Origin: Desulfuromonadaceae bacterium
GTDB lineage: Bacteria > Desulfobacterota > Desulfuromonadia > Desulfuromonadales > JAHYIW01
Reading direction: 5' to 3'
NCBI GenBank assembly: GCA_019429445.1
Contig: JAHYIW010000016.1
Coordinates: 1 to 64,000 of the forward strand
DNA: 64,000 nucleotides
Each line of letters begins with the position of its first letter. Positions within the stretch are counted from its first letter, which is position 1. A program made the translations under genes and the position numbers. Below are positions 55,533 to 64,000 of the stretch, piece after piece. Under the pieces are notes generated by a model. That model was not told the origin of the DNA. It was given only the letters and a program-made list of their open reading frames with translations, and made no database searches.

Positions 55533-55710
55533 TCTAACAACCTTGGCAATCACGCGGCATTCTATTAACCACAATGAGACATGAACGGATAGAAAATATG
55601 AACAATATTCCGAGCAATTTTCATACCATGGGTTATCCCGGCAGAACAACCCGTCAGGACATGATCGACGCGAGTAAACACGTAACTATTCACCTACCCG
55701 TCCAAGGGTC

Positions 55711-55793
55711 GTCATCCCCGAAGGATCCTGTCGGGGATCCAGACTTTCAACCCTGAAAAATCTGGATTCCGGCTAAAATCATGCCGGAATGAC
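55711..55793. repeat. Paired palindromic repeat, GTCATCCCC/GGAATGAC type
   Basis: Two hairpins facing each other: GTCATCCCCGAAGGATCCTG with its inverted half, and TCTGGATTCCGGC...GCCGGAATGAC. The outer ends are inverted (GTCAT...ATGAC), and GGATCCAGA pairs with TCTGGATTCC across a 20-nt spacer. This form is common in delta-proteobacterial intergenic DNA. Confidence 0.75.
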
Positions 55794-55796
55794 GCT

Positions 55797-55845
55797 GTAG
55801 GAATCGCCTTCAGGCGCGATTGTTCGCGGCTAAAGCCGCTCCTAC
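55797..55845. repeat. REP-like palindrome, GTAGGA...TCCTAC type
   Basis: 49 bp: GTAGGAATCGCCTTCAGGCG, ATTGTT, CGCGGCTAAAGCCGCTCCTAC. Outer ends are inverted and both halves hold inner hairpins (CGCCTTCAGGCG and GCGGCTAAAGCCGC). Like the REP elements known from Pseudomonas and other proteobacteria. Confidence 0.8.
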
Positions 55846-55957
55846 ATAAAAAGCTGAACAGTTACGCAAGCACCAGGGATAAATCATAGGAAAATCGATT
55901 TGAATGACAGGAATCTGCCAAGAGGCCGAGGCAGGGCGTGTTATGCCGCGGAGGGTG

Positions 55958-57322
55958 TTAGTCGAGCATGCCGTATTTTTCCATTTTGTAACGTAACGTG
56001 GTGCGCTTGATACCCAGCGCATCAGCTGTTCGGGTTTGAGAACCATCTTCGCGGCGCAACGTCTGGATAATCAGCTGCCGCTCAAGATCCTCAAGAATAT
56101 CCGTCAAATTCGACCCATGTTCGGGAACTTCCAGACAAATCTGACTTTCAGACTGAACGCCTCCCGGCAGATCGCGTGGAGTGATAATATTTCCCTTGGC
56201 AAGGACCACTGCCCGCTCCAAAGCGTTCTGCAGTTCACGAACATTTCCCGGCCATTCATAGGCAAGCAGGCAACTAAGTGCCCGCGGGGCAATCGATTCA
56301 ATCTTCTTGCCCATTTCACGGTTGAATTTGTCGAGAAAATGTTTCGCCAACGGTTCAATGTCCTCGCGGCGCTCACGTAATGACGGCAGATGAATATTGA
56401 CCACGTTCAATCGGTAATAAAGGTCTTCACGAAAACGACCGGCCTTGACTTCAGTATCCAGATCTTTATTGGTCGCGGCAACAATACGAACATTGCACGT
56501 TATGACGCGTGAACCGCCAACCCGTTCAAACTCTTGCTCCTGAATCACCCGTAACAGCTTGACTTGTGCCGCAAGACTCATCTCCCCGACTTCATCAATA
56601 AAAAGCGTCCCCTCATCAGCCAGCTCGAAGCGTCCCTTTTTAGCATTTAATGCCCCGGTAAAAGCCCCTTTTTCATGGCCGAACAACTCGCTCTCAAGTA
56701 AATTCTCCGGCAGTGCGGCACAGTTTAAAACAATAAAGGGACGTTCATGGCGCGGAGAGTTGAAATGGACGGAACGGGCGACCAGTTCCTTTCCGGTGCC
56801 ACTTTCTCCGGTAATCAGAACGTTGGCATTCGATGCTGCAACCGATGATGCCATTTCGAAAACAGCGCGCATAAGTGGTGATGAGCCGATGATTCCGGCG
56901 TAGCGGTAACGTCCCTCCAGCTCTTCGTGCAGATAACGATTCTCAGCCAGCAGTCGCACCCGTTCCAGCGCACGCGCGGCTGCGTGACGGATATCGTCAT
57001 TTTCAAATGGCTTGGTGATATAATCGTAGGCACCGGCGCGCAGTGCCTGAACCGCACTTTCAACCGATCCGTATGCGGTGATCACCACAATCGGCAACGC
57101 CGGGTTGTAATCGCGCACCTCCCGGATCAACGCCAGACCGTCCATCCCCGGCATCTGAATATCAGTGATCACCAGATCATAATCATCGCGTTCCAGTCGT
57201 ACCAGAGCATCTCTACCGGAGGTTGCCGTATGACAGAGGTAGCCCTCTTTTTCGAGGACCCGGCGCAGTAGCCGACACATGCGTTCTTCGTCGTCAACAA
57301 TCAGAATTTTTTCTTGAGACAT
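55958..57322 (-). CDS. NtrC-type sigma-54-dependent response regulator
   Basis: 454 residues: receiver domain (ILIVDDEERM, phospho-acceptor D53-type in LVITDIQMPGMDG, K in ITKPF), AAA+ domain with Walker A ITGESGTGKELVAR near 168, GAFTGA loop (GHEKGAFTGALNAKKG) that contacts sigma-54, Walker B TLFIDEVGEM, and a Fis-type HTH at the end (RTADALGIKRTTLRYKMEKYG). All functional residues appear intact. No histidine kinase gene is next to it; the GAF-GGDEF gene lies 8 nt upstream and is probably co-transcribed. Confidence 0.95.
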   Translation of the reverse strand: MSQEKILIVDDEERMCRLLRRVLEKEGYLCHTATSGRDALVRLERDDYDLVITDIQMPGMDGLALIREVRDYNPALPIVVITAYGSVESAVQALRAGAYDYITKPFENDDIRHAAARALERVRLLAENRYLHEELEGRYRYAGIIGSSPLMRAVFEMASSVAASNANVLITGESGTGKELVARSVHFNSPRHERPFIVLNCAALPENLLESELFGHEKGAFTGALNAKKGRFELADEGTLFIDEVGEMSLAAQVKLLRVIQEQEFERVGGSRVITCNVRIVAATNKDLDTEVKAGRFREDLYYRLNVVNIHLPSLRERREDIEPLAKHFLDKFNREMGKKIESIAPRALSCLLAYEWPGNVRELQNALERAVVLAKGNIITPRDLPGGVQSESQICLEVPEHGSNLTDILEDLERQLIIQTLRREDGSQTRTADALGIKRTTLRYKMEKYGMLD

Positions 57323-57330
57323 GGATATTT

Positions 57331-58380
57331 TTATTTCCTGGAGGCATGAACAACCAGATTACGGCCCTGACTTTTTGCCTGATACATCAGATCATCAACG
57401 ACTTTCAGCAGCGTTTCACAACTTGTCCCGTTACGGGGGTAACTGGCAACACCAATACTGACGGTTACCGGCATGTCGGTGACAGCACTGATTGAAGCAA
57501 CGGCATTTTCTTCGATAATGCGACGGATTCTTTCAGCGACCGGACGGGCCGAGGCCAGATCGGTTTCGGGGAGCAGGGCAATAAATTCCTCTCCCCCGTA
57601 GCGGAAAGACAAATCAACTTCACGTACCGTATCACGGATCAGCCGCGCAACCTGTATCAATACTTCATCGCCTACCGGATGACCATATTTATCATTGAAA
57701 AGTTTAAATCGATCGACATCAATCATCAGCAGCGACAGAGGCACGCGGAAACGTTTTGAGCGGGACATTTCCCGGTCAAAGAGTTCGACAAACTGGCGAT
57801 GGTTATATAGCCCGGTCAGACCGTCCGTACTGGCCTGCAAGCGCATCTGTTCGTGCATCCGGGCATTATCGATACTCATCGTTGCAAACGAAGACAGAAC
57901 AGATAGCATGTGCAATTTATTTTCAGCAAACTTACGGGGAACAAAATCATCCAGATACAGGATACCGATGATTGAATCCTGAATCTTCAAAGGGATGGCA
58001 ATCAGCGAACGAATCCCCTCATTCAGGGCCAGAGGGTTGTTGAAATATGGTGCATCATGCGTGTCATTAATGACAAAGATTTTGCCATCATTGAGAATCG
58101 TATGGGTCAGCCCGCCTGGCTTGACTCGCCAATGCGATTTCGAAATAAATTTGTCGGTGAACCCAAAGTGGACCTGGATGTCCACCTCATTACGAAGCCG
58201 ATCATACAGGGCAATACTGCCGGCCGGAACATCGATCAGACTCATCGCACTGAAAAGAATATTCTGCAACACCTCGCCCAGGTCAAGTGACGACACAACA
58301 ACCTGAGCGACACTCAGAATACTCTTGATATTCTTCAGCTCTTCTTCCAGCTCATGGTGACTTTGCAGTTGCGATGACAT
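57331..58380 (-). CDS. GAF-GGDEF diguanylate cyclase
   Basis: 349 residues. GAF sensor at about 25-170 (VVSSLDLGEVLQNILFSAMSLIDVPAGSIALYD), then GGDEF domain with ASTDGLTGLYNHRQF and active site FRYGGEEFIALLPETD (GGEEF). It should make cyclic-di-GMP. No membrane segment, so a cytoplasmic sensor. No RxxD I-site is seen five residues before the GGEEF, so product inhibition may be absent. Paired with the sigma-54 regulator downstream. Confidence 0.93.
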   Translation of the reverse strand: MSSQLQSHHELEEELKNIKSILSVAQVVVSSLDLGEVLQNILFSAMSLIDVPAGSIALYDRLRNEVDIQVHFGFTDKFISKSHWRVKPGGLTHTILNDGKIFVINDTHDAPYFNNPLALNEGIRSLIAIPLKIQDSIIGILYLDDFVPRKFAENKLHMLSVLSSFATMSIDNARMHEQMRLQASTDGLTGLYNHRQFVELFDREMSRSKRFRVPLSLLMIDVDRFKLFNDKYGHPVGDEVLIQVARLIRDTVREVDLSFRYGGEEFIALLPETDLASARPVAERIRRIIEENAVASISAVTDMPVTVSIGVASYPRNGTSCETLLKVVDDLMYQAKSQGRNLVVHASRK

Positions 58381-58672
58381 AGATTTTTCATCCAGGACCG
58401 GTTTTTGTGATTCACATCAAGTAAAGCTAACCTAATCTATTTATATTGTAAAGCGCATTAACTTTTCGCCCCCATTTTTCATATTTTTGCGCAAGTGACA
58501 TATCAGCGACAGAAAAAAAGTTCCTGCACTTCCGGACGGTTATGATTTGTGCTGAAAATATTCAAAAAATACTCTTTGACATTGGCCAGATGTTGTGGTT
58601 TAAATTCAACCCTATACAGTATGTAGTTGTAATTCCCTTCTTTACGCAACATTTCATTTAAAGGGTCACCAC
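58381..58672. other. Divergent intergenic region between cyclase and nrdJ
   Basis: AT-rich, no gene. It must hold promoters for both directions. The nrdJ side is described separately; on the other side I see no convincing boxes or sigma-54 GG-N10-GC element. Confidence 0.5.
58576..58604 (+). promoter_or_regulatory. Candidate sigma-70 promoter of nrdJ
   Basis: TTGACA (58576-58581), 17 bp spacer, TTTAAA (58599-58604), about 70 bp before the nrdJ ATG. Consensus -35, weak -10. No cobalamin riboswitch or clear NrdR box is seen in the leader. Confidence 0.5.
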
Positions 58673-60892
58673 ATGTCCAGAAAAACCCCGCTGCACTTGT
58701 CGAAAAATGCCGTTACCGTATTGAACCGCCGTTACCTGAAGCGTGATAAAGACGGAATCATTCTTGAAAAACCGGAAGATATGTTCCGCCGTGTCGCGGA
58801 CTTTATTGCCAGTGCCGAAGAAAAACTTGGGTCAAACGTTGCCCCCGAAGAACTGGCTGATGAGTTCTATCGGATGATCACCTCGTTGGAATTCATGCCG
58901 AATTCACCGACGCTGATGAACGCAGGGCGTGAGCTCGGTCAACTGTCCGCCTGTTTCGTGCTCCCGGTGGGTGACTCGATGGAGGAAATTTTCGAAGCGA
59001 TTAAACAGACCGCTCTGATTCATAAAAGTGGTGGTGGCACCGGGTTTTCCTTCTCGCGCATCCGCCCTTCAAACGATGTGGTCCTTTCGACCAAAGGGGT
59101 CTCAAGTGGTCCGCTCTCTTTTATGCAGGTGTTCGACGCCGCTACTGAAACAATCAAACAGGGCGGCACCCGGCGCGGCGCCAACATGGGCATTCTTCGC
59201 GTTGACCATCCCGACATAATGGATTTCATTATGTGCAAGCGGGATCAAACCAAACTGAATAATTTTAATATTTCCGTCGGCATGACTGAAGGGTTCATGG
59301 AGGCGGTTGAAAACGATACGGAGTATGAAATTATCAACCCGCGTGACGGTGAAGTTCTCGGGACCAAATCTGCGCGCAAAGTATTCGATCACATTGTGGA
59401 TATGGCCTGGAGCAACGGTGAACCGGGAATTATTTTTCTCGATCGCCTTAATCGCGACAATCCTACCCCGCATATTGGAGAGATTGAAGCGACCAATCCT
59501 TGTGGCGAACAACCGCTGCTTGGCTATGAATCGTGCAATCTTGGTTCGATCAATCTGTCGAAACTGGTCAAAAACGGTGAGGTTGATTGGGACAGGCTTG
59601 ATCACGTTATCAGACACGCGGTGCGCTTCCTCGACAATGTTATCGAGGTTAACAATTACCCGCTGGCGCAGATTGGTGAGATGACCCGGGCCAACCGCAA
59701 AATCGGCCTGGGCGTCATGGGGTGGGCTGACATGCTGGTTTTGCTGGGATTCCCTTACAACAGTGATGAAGCGATAGAACTTGGCAAGCAGGTCATGCAA
59801 TTCATCAACGATGTTTCGCATGCCGCTTCGCAGCAGTTGGCGGTGGAACGTGGTGCTTTCCCGAACTTCAAGGGGAGCGTTTTTGACCGGCCAAAGACAA
59901 AAAAAATACGCAATGCAACGACCACCACAATCGCCCCGACCGGAACGATTTCAATCATTTGCAATGCGTCCAGCGGCATTGAACCGCTCTTTGCGGTATC
60001 CTATGTCCGTCAGGTACTCGATAATGACATCCTGGTTGAGGTGCACCCGATCTTTGAAGAAATTGCTCGTGAACGCAATTTTTACAGCCCTGAATTGATG
60101 AAGAAAATCGCCGAACATGGCACCATTCAGGAGATTGAGGAAATTCCGGAGGATGTTCGTGCTCTGTTCGTCACCGCGCATGACATTTCCCCGGAAGACC
60201 ATATCCGCATGCAGGCAGCTTTTCAAAATCACACGGACAATGCCGTCAGCAAAACGGTCAATTTCTGCAAGAATGCGACGCGTGACGATGTTGCCAAAGT
60301 TTATCGTCTGGCCTATCAGAGTGGCTGCAAGGGGGTCACAATCTATCGTGACGGATCTCGTGATATGCAGGTTCTGTCGGTTGGTGGAAAAAGTGAAGCC
60401 CGGCCGGAAGACAATATTCCAATGGAAACTGGAAAAGCTGGGCGCAAACGTGAGCGACCGCGCGCACTTAAAGGTGCCACCTATCAAATGGAAACCGGTT
60501 GTGGCCCACTCTATATTACTGTCAATGAGGACAAGAGCGGTGTTTTTGAACTTTTCACCACGATGGGCAAGGCAGGTGGTTGTGCGGCTTCTCAGTGTGA
60601 AGCAATCGGCCGTCTCGTCTCTCTGGCCTGGCGTTCAGGCGTTCAGGCACGGCAAGCAGTCAAACAGATGATCGGCATCACCTGCCACAAACCGGCTGGT
60701 TTTGGTGCAAACCGTGTGACATCATGTGCGGACGCTGTTGCCAAGGCGATTCAGCTGCACATGGCGGAGCGGGAAGAGATGGTCGGGGAGCATACGCAAA
60801 ACAGCGGGGCTTGTCCTGAGTGTGGCGGTCCAGTTGAGCACGAAGGCGGTTGTTGCGTGTGCCATTCATGTGGCTATTCAGAGTGTGCCTAG
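58673..60892 (+). CDS. nrdJ: B12-dependent class II ribonucleotide reductase
   Basis: 739 residues. Adenosylcobalamin-dependent reductase, oxygen-independent, makes dNTPs from NTPs or NDPs. [16 protein letters not shown] (first active Cys), [26 protein letters not shown] (catalytic NPCGE site and Cys), [24 protein letters not shown], and a C-terminal [16 protein letters not shown] region followed by a zinc-finger CPECGGP...[12 protein letters not shown] that holds the redox cysteines. Only gene for dNTP synthesis in the window. One of the rare plus-strand genes. Confidence 0.97.
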   Translation: MSRKTPLHLSKNAVTVLNRRYLKRDKDGIILEKPEDMFRRVADFIASAEEKLGSNVAPEELADEFYRMITSLEFMPNSPTLMNAGRELGQLSACFVLPVGDSMEEIFEAIKQTALIHKSGGGTGFSFSRIRPSNDVVLSTKGVSSGPLSFMQVFDAATETIKQGGTRRGANMGILRVDHPDIMDFIMCKRDQTKLNNFNISVGMTEGFMEAVENDTEYEIINPRDGEVLGTKSARKVFDHIVDMAWSNGEPGIIFLDRLNRDNPTPHIGEIEATNPCGEQPLLGYESCNLGSINLSKLVKNGEVDWDRLDHVIRHAVRFLDNVIEVNNYPLAQIGEMTRANRKIGLGVMGWADMLVLLGFPYNSDEAIELGKQVMQFINDVSHAASQQLAVERGAFPNFKGSVFDRPKTKKIRNATTTTIAPTGTISIICNASSGIEPLFAVSYVRQVLDNDILVEVHPIFEEIARERNFYSPELMKKIAEHGTIQEIEEIPEDVRALFVTAHDISPEDHIRMQAAFQNHTDNAVSKTVNFCKNATRDDVAKVYRLAYQSGCKGVTIYRDGSRDMQVLSVGGKSEARPEDNIPMETGKAGRKRERPRALKGATYQMETGCGPLYITVNEDKSGVFELFTTMGKAGGCAASQCEAIGRLVSLAWRSGVQARQAVKQMIGITCHKPAGFGANRVTSCADAVAKAIQLHMAEREEMVGEHTQNSGACPECGGPVEHEGGCCVCHSCGYSECA

Positions 60893-60917
60893 AATCCACA
60901 ACCTTTGCTTTATATCT

Positions 60918-60955
60918 AACGGGGGCATAGCCGTTTATTCGGTTACGTCCCCGTT
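60918..60955 (+). terminator. Possible bidirectional hairpin after nrdJ
   Basis: AACGGGG at 60918-60924 pairs with CCCCGTT at 60949-60955, with an inner CCG/CGG. It lies between the convergent nrdJ and chemotaxis genes. No T-run follows, so termination is uncertain. Confidence 0.4.
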
Positions 60956-60980
60956 CTGGTTCCGACAGCAAAGTGGGAAA

Positions 60981-62975
60981 TTAATCTGTTACCCCTTTCA
61001 GAGCCTCCAGACTTTCGATAATCTTACAACTGCCTTTTTGTCGATTTTCTATCTCGGAGAAGATTCGGGTCACCATTGAACTAACAGAACCGACCGCCGA
61101 TTCAATGTCGCGCGTATTACTTTTCTGGATCTCGGTTGCCTCAACCATGTCGTCAGTCAGCCGCTTGATTTCTTCGATCGCTTCAGCAATATTATGGGTC
61201 GCCAGGGTTTGCTCGCGTGAAGCCGTTGAAATGCGTGAGGCCATATCTCCCAGCTCGGTGATCGAGTGCGAAACAGAATCAGCACTGCGCGAAACTTCCT
61301 GTGTTGCCACACTCATTTCCGACGACATATTCATCGCTTGAAAGGCACCGTCAAGGATATCCCTGAGCGATTCCTCCATTCCGTGACCAAACTTGACCCC
61401 GTCGTTAACCAGGGTGCGGGTCTGCGAAATATTGTGCACCGTTTCCTGGGTCAGCATCTGGATTTCAGAGATGATCTGCTCAATCGCTCCGGTTGAATCC
61501 GCCGCTTCCAGCGAAAGATTGCGCACCTCATCGGCAACAACCGCAAAAGAACGTCCATGTTCACCGGCCTGCGCGGCGATAATAGCCGCGTTTAATGCCA
61601 ACAGATTGGTTTTTTGCGTTATCTCGTTGATAACTGTCGTAATGTTGCCAATTTCATCCCCCTTGTCGAGCAGCCGTTCAATCGCGGCCACCGCACTCTC
61701 AACGGCTGAAGAAATCCCCTGTAATCCCGTCAGGGTATCAGTGACCGCGCGGGCACCAACCTCAGCACGTTCCATGACGGTTTGTGACATATCGTGAGAG
61801 CGAGAGCTGTTCTCTTCCACCGACTTGATTGTCGCGGAGATTTCAGTCATCGCTGAGATTGATTTATCAACACAATCTGTCAGTCGTCCCAGATTTTCTG
61901 AAACTTCCTCAATCGTTGCTGACATTTCACTGGCTGTAGAACGGGTCACATCAACCGCCTCGTGCACAACCCCGGCGGCATCTGATATCTCGCTGATCGC
62001 CTCACCTGTTGAGGTCGTCGCCTGATTAAGCGCGAGATCAAGACGCCGGTGTTCCTCGCGAAACTTGAGCAGTTCTTTGAAGGTGTGTTCCAGTTCATTG
62101 GTCAACGTTTCAATCACGTTAATCATCCGGATCTTGGTCAGGGTCGTCGCAACCTGATCGGCAAACAACTTCACCGTATCGGCATCGCTGTCATTGAGCG
62201 GTTTACCACTGAAACAATTATCAATTCCGTAGAGTCCAACCACTTCGCCACGTACGATAATCGGGCAGATAATAAATGATTTGGAATATAGCTGTTTGAT
62301 GGCGTTACAGGGTGGCTGTAGATGATATTCCTGAGAAAGTTCACTGATATCTTCAACCAGCAGGACTTCCCCCTCTTTAATGACTTTGTAAAAAGAACCG
62401 GCGCGTTGGTCGAGCGGCAAAGAAATGTTGCCGATATCGTGCACCGTCTCACCGCGCATCGCCACCGCCCGCAAACAGTTGTTCTCACGATCAACCAAAA
62501 ACAAATTGACGCGGTCGTAGCCAAGAACATTGTGCAAACCGTCGACAGTAAGATTCAGGACAATATCACGATCAAGGGTTTTCTGAATCTGACTGCTGAT
62601 GGTGTGAAAATTTTTGATTCCGGCGTTCAGATCGGTAAAGCGTTTTTCGTAAATATTTTTCTGTTCATCAATGGTTTTATTCAGTTTGCCGAGAGCCTCC
62701 GCACGTGTATAAATATCTTCCGTCCGGCGCCCGATTTGATAACCAAGAAACGCAAGGACCAGGGCCGTCCCTCCCCCCATGTAGGCATAGCGCAATTGTG
62801 ACTCAACACTGGTAAAGACATCTCCCGTTACCTGGTCGATGATCGACAGATTGGCATCCCAGAAAACGATCAACCGTAAAAATGCCCAGCCGATAGGAGC
62901 GAGAACCCCGAGAAAAAGGCCAAAGAGCGAATAAAGACGACAGCGACTTCCAACCTGACGATTTGTCATAACCAT
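60981..62975 (-). CDS. Methyl-accepting chemotaxis-type transducer with GAF domain
   Basis: 664 residues from ATG 62975 (GTG 62978 is 3 nt earlier). Two membrane helices (LFGLFLGVLAPIGWAFLRLIVFW near 20-42; YAYMGGGTALVLAFLGYQIG near 63-83), coiled linker, GAF at about 130-285 (VDGLHNVLGYDRVNLFLVDREN), then MCP signalling domain with the tip EITQKTNLLALNAAIIAAQAGEHGRSFAVVADEVRNLS. Signals to CheA. The tip has AAIIAAQAG in place of the usual AAIEAARAG, so coupling to CheA may be changed. Confidence 0.9.
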   Translation of the reverse strand: MVMTNRQVGSRCRLYSLFGLFLGVLAPIGWAFLRLIVFWDANLSIIDQVTGDVFTSVESQLRYAYMGGGTALVLAFLGYQIGRRTEDIYTRAEALGKLNKTIDEQKNIYEKRFTDLNAGIKNFHTISSQIQKTLDRDIVLNLTVDGLHNVLGYDRVNLFLVDRENNCLRAVAMRGETVHDIGNISLPLDQRAGSFYKVIKEGEVLLVEDISELSQEYHLQPPCNAIKQLYSKSFIICPIIVRGEVVGLYGIDNCFSGKPLNDSDADTVKLFADQVATTLTKIRMINVIETLTNELEHTFKELLKFREEHRRLDLALNQATTSTGEAISEISDAAGVVHEAVDVTRSTASEMSATIEEVSENLGRLTDCVDKSISAMTEISATIKSVEENSSRSHDMSQTVMERAEVGARAVTDTLTGLQGISSAVESAVAAIERLLDKGDEIGNITTVINEITQKTNLLALNAAIIAAQAGEHGRSFAVVADEVRNLSLEAADSTGAIEQIISEIQMLTQETVHNISQTRTLVNDGVKFGHGMEESLRDILDGAFQAMNMSSEMSVATQEVSRSADSVSHSITELGDMASRISTASREQTLATHNIAEAIEEIKRLTDDMVEATEIQKSNTRDIESAVGSVSSMVTRIFSEIENRQKGSCKIIESLEALKGVTD

Positions 62976-63125
62976 CACACAGACACCCTCTCCGGAGTAT
63001 ATCTCCCGGCACCATTTAACAGTTCAATAATAACGATACATTAACGCCAAAACTACTCGTGGAAGAGAGGCCCGTCAAGCACAAACAGGTCGGAGAAGAA
63101 AGATTGAAAAGGTAAAATGGCTATT

Positions 63126-64000
63126 TTATTCAGGATTAACCAATTCCAGAAGGTGGTAGCTTCTCACCAGAAACTGTTCCATGCGCTCCTTATTAAACCC
63201 ACCGGCGGCCAGCTGGGCGAGATCATACACATGAGCAACCAGCATTTCAGCATCGGACCGGCGCCCGCTTTCATTCAATTCTGCAATTTTACGCACGATC
63301 GGGTTGGCGTGATTAACCAGTAATTGATGTTCAGCAGGAAGTCCCTCCTTGTGACCCATCATCCGCGTCATTTCACTCAATCTGCGCTTCTGCTCCGACT
63401 GCATCAACAGCGCCGGAATCGACGCGTCGTGCAGGGTTTCCCCCTTGATGTCCAGATCGGTCGGAAGACAGTCGCGAAAAACCTTCAAGGCCTGTTCGGA
63501 ACGCGTTGCACCGGACGGGGATGTTGCGATGTCGTCTGCGGGCTGTTTCCCGACCAGCGTTTCCGCCAACTCGGAATCGACCCGCAGAAAGCTCACCCCG
63601 CTGTTCTTCATTTCGAGAAACTGGATAAAATGATTGTCGATCATCGCGTCGAGTAACAACACCTCAATGCCCTGACCGGCAAACAAGCGAAGATACGACG
63701 CCTGCGCGGTCTCATCGGTGGCGTAATAAACCTTGTCCTGGTGCGATTCCGCCGCTCGTTCGAGATAGGCGGGGAGTGTTGTGTAGCGCTCTGTTGCAGT
63801 CGTGCGGTAAACGATATGATCCTTCACCTTGTCGCTGAACTTGTCGTCGCGCATCATGCCGAACTTGACAAAGGGGTGGATATCATCCCAGATCGGTCCG
63901 AAAACGGACATCTCGCTCTTTGCCAGTTCAACGATTTTTGTCGCGACGCGGCTGGTGATCACCTCACGGATTTTGCGCACCTGAGGATCATTCTGCAGAT
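63126..64000 (-). CDS. htpG: Chaperone HtpG (Hsp90), C-terminal part, 5' end outside window
   Basis: About 291 residues visible: middle domain piece (LQNDPQVRKIREVITSRVATKI, KFGMMRDDKFSDKVKDHIVYRTT) and C-terminal dimerisation part (QKRRLSEMTRMMGHKEGLPAEHQLLVNHANPIVRKIAELNESG). The ATPase domain lies past the right edge. HtpG refolds and stabilises client proteins. The gene ends 150 bp before the chemotaxis gene start. Confidence 0.93.
   Translation of the reverse strand, partial: LQNDPQVRKIREVITSRVATKIVELAKSEMSVFGPIWDDIHPFVKFGMMRDDKFSDKVKDHIVYRTTATERYTTLPAYLERAAESHQDKVYYATDETAQASYLRLFAGQGIEVLLLDAMIDNHFIQFLEMKNSGVSFLRVDSELAETLVGKQPADDIATSPSGATRSEQALKVFRDCLPTDLDIKGETLHDASIPALLMQSEQKRRLSEMTRMMGHKEGLPAEHQLLVNHANPIVRKIAELNESGRRSDAEMLVAHVYDLAQLAAGGFNKERMEQFLVRSYHLLELVNPE

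Larger units (their letters stand above)
55554..55957. other. Non-coding gap before the heme-lipoprotein operon
   Basis: No gene that I can support. It holds two repeat families (55711-55845) and must contain the promoter of the operon that starts at 55532. A short open frame on the plus strand (55574-55756) runs into the repeats and has no convincing protein. Confidence 0.6.

Noticed and set aside
55574-55756. Small plus-strand ORF of 60 codons in the 55.5-55.9 kb gap
   Set aside because: Its C-terminal third is made of the palindromic repeat and no ribosome-binding site is seen.

Overview
The window looks like a chromosome segment of a delta-proteobacterial Desulfuromonadales/Geobacterales-type bacterium (inference). 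Supporting signs are a GeoRSP-type radical SAM/SPASM peptide cassette, a very large NAD-glutamate dehydrogenase, a B12-dependent class II ribonucleotide reductase, a YedE-type selenium transporter and a NapH-like polyferredoxin next to a heme-domain lipoprotein. Almost every gene lies on the minus strand; nrdJ and a small ORF near ssrA are the exceptions.

Region 1 (1-28.5 kb) is a defence island. From high to low coordinates, the first operon (14.5 to 0 kb) encodes a small HTH regulator, an SNF2-type helicase, a DUF4391 protein, a GxxExxY protein, a type III Mod methyltransferase, an AAA_21 ATPase with a DUF4276 TOPRIM-like partner, a type III Res subunit, a zinc-hook AAA_13 ATPase and the start of sbcD. 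It has a near-consensus sigma-70 promoter at 14.6 kb. Between 7.9 and 11.0 kb this operon is riddled with seven copies (six full, one half) of a palindromic CACGGAA-type repeat. Four copies sit in frame inside mod and the DUF4391 gene, two form the ends of the DUF4391 gene, and two tightly bracket the GxxExxY gene. Next come a frameshifted CaCA antiporter, an EamA permease, a DksA/TraR zinc-finger protein, small hypotheticals, a complete type I Wadjet system (jetABCD, 18.2-24.8 kb), a Fic pseudogene that has lost its catalytic core, and a PstI/BsuBI-type restriction-modification pair, again headed by a small HTH protein. The island stops at the 3' end of ssrA (tmRNA), a classic integration site, but no integrase is visible here.

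Region 2 (28.8-46 kb) is mostly core genome: ssrA, smpB, a RseC-like protein, an amidohydrolase, panC, panB, NAD-GDH, a parvulin isomerase, ksgA, a DUF2062 protein, tsaD, a PIN-PhoH protein, a small lipoprotein and a cysteine desulfurase.

Region 3 (42.9-55.5 kb) is a tightly packed gene train. It starts with a heme-domain lipoprotein and continues with a carboxypeptidase-regulatory-like lipoprotein, a HEAT-repeat lipoprotein, a NapH-like polyferredoxin, a small periplasmic protein, two right-handed beta-helix (NosD-like) proteins, a PhnD-like binding lipoprotein, a membrane-anchored protein and a YedE transporter. It then runs directly into the peptide-modification cassette: PqqD-like protein, radical SAM/SPASM enzyme, an unannotated 18-residue peptide gene with a perfect Shine-Dalgarno, a terminator hairpin, and a SPASM-only protein. 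This is the other strong candidate for an uncharacterised system.

Region 4 (55.5-64 kb) holds two repeat families, an NtrC-type response regulator, a GAF-GGDEF cyclase, nrdJ, a GAF-containing chemotaxis transducer and the C-terminal part of htpG. All calls are read from sequence motifs and family knowledge; no database search was possible.
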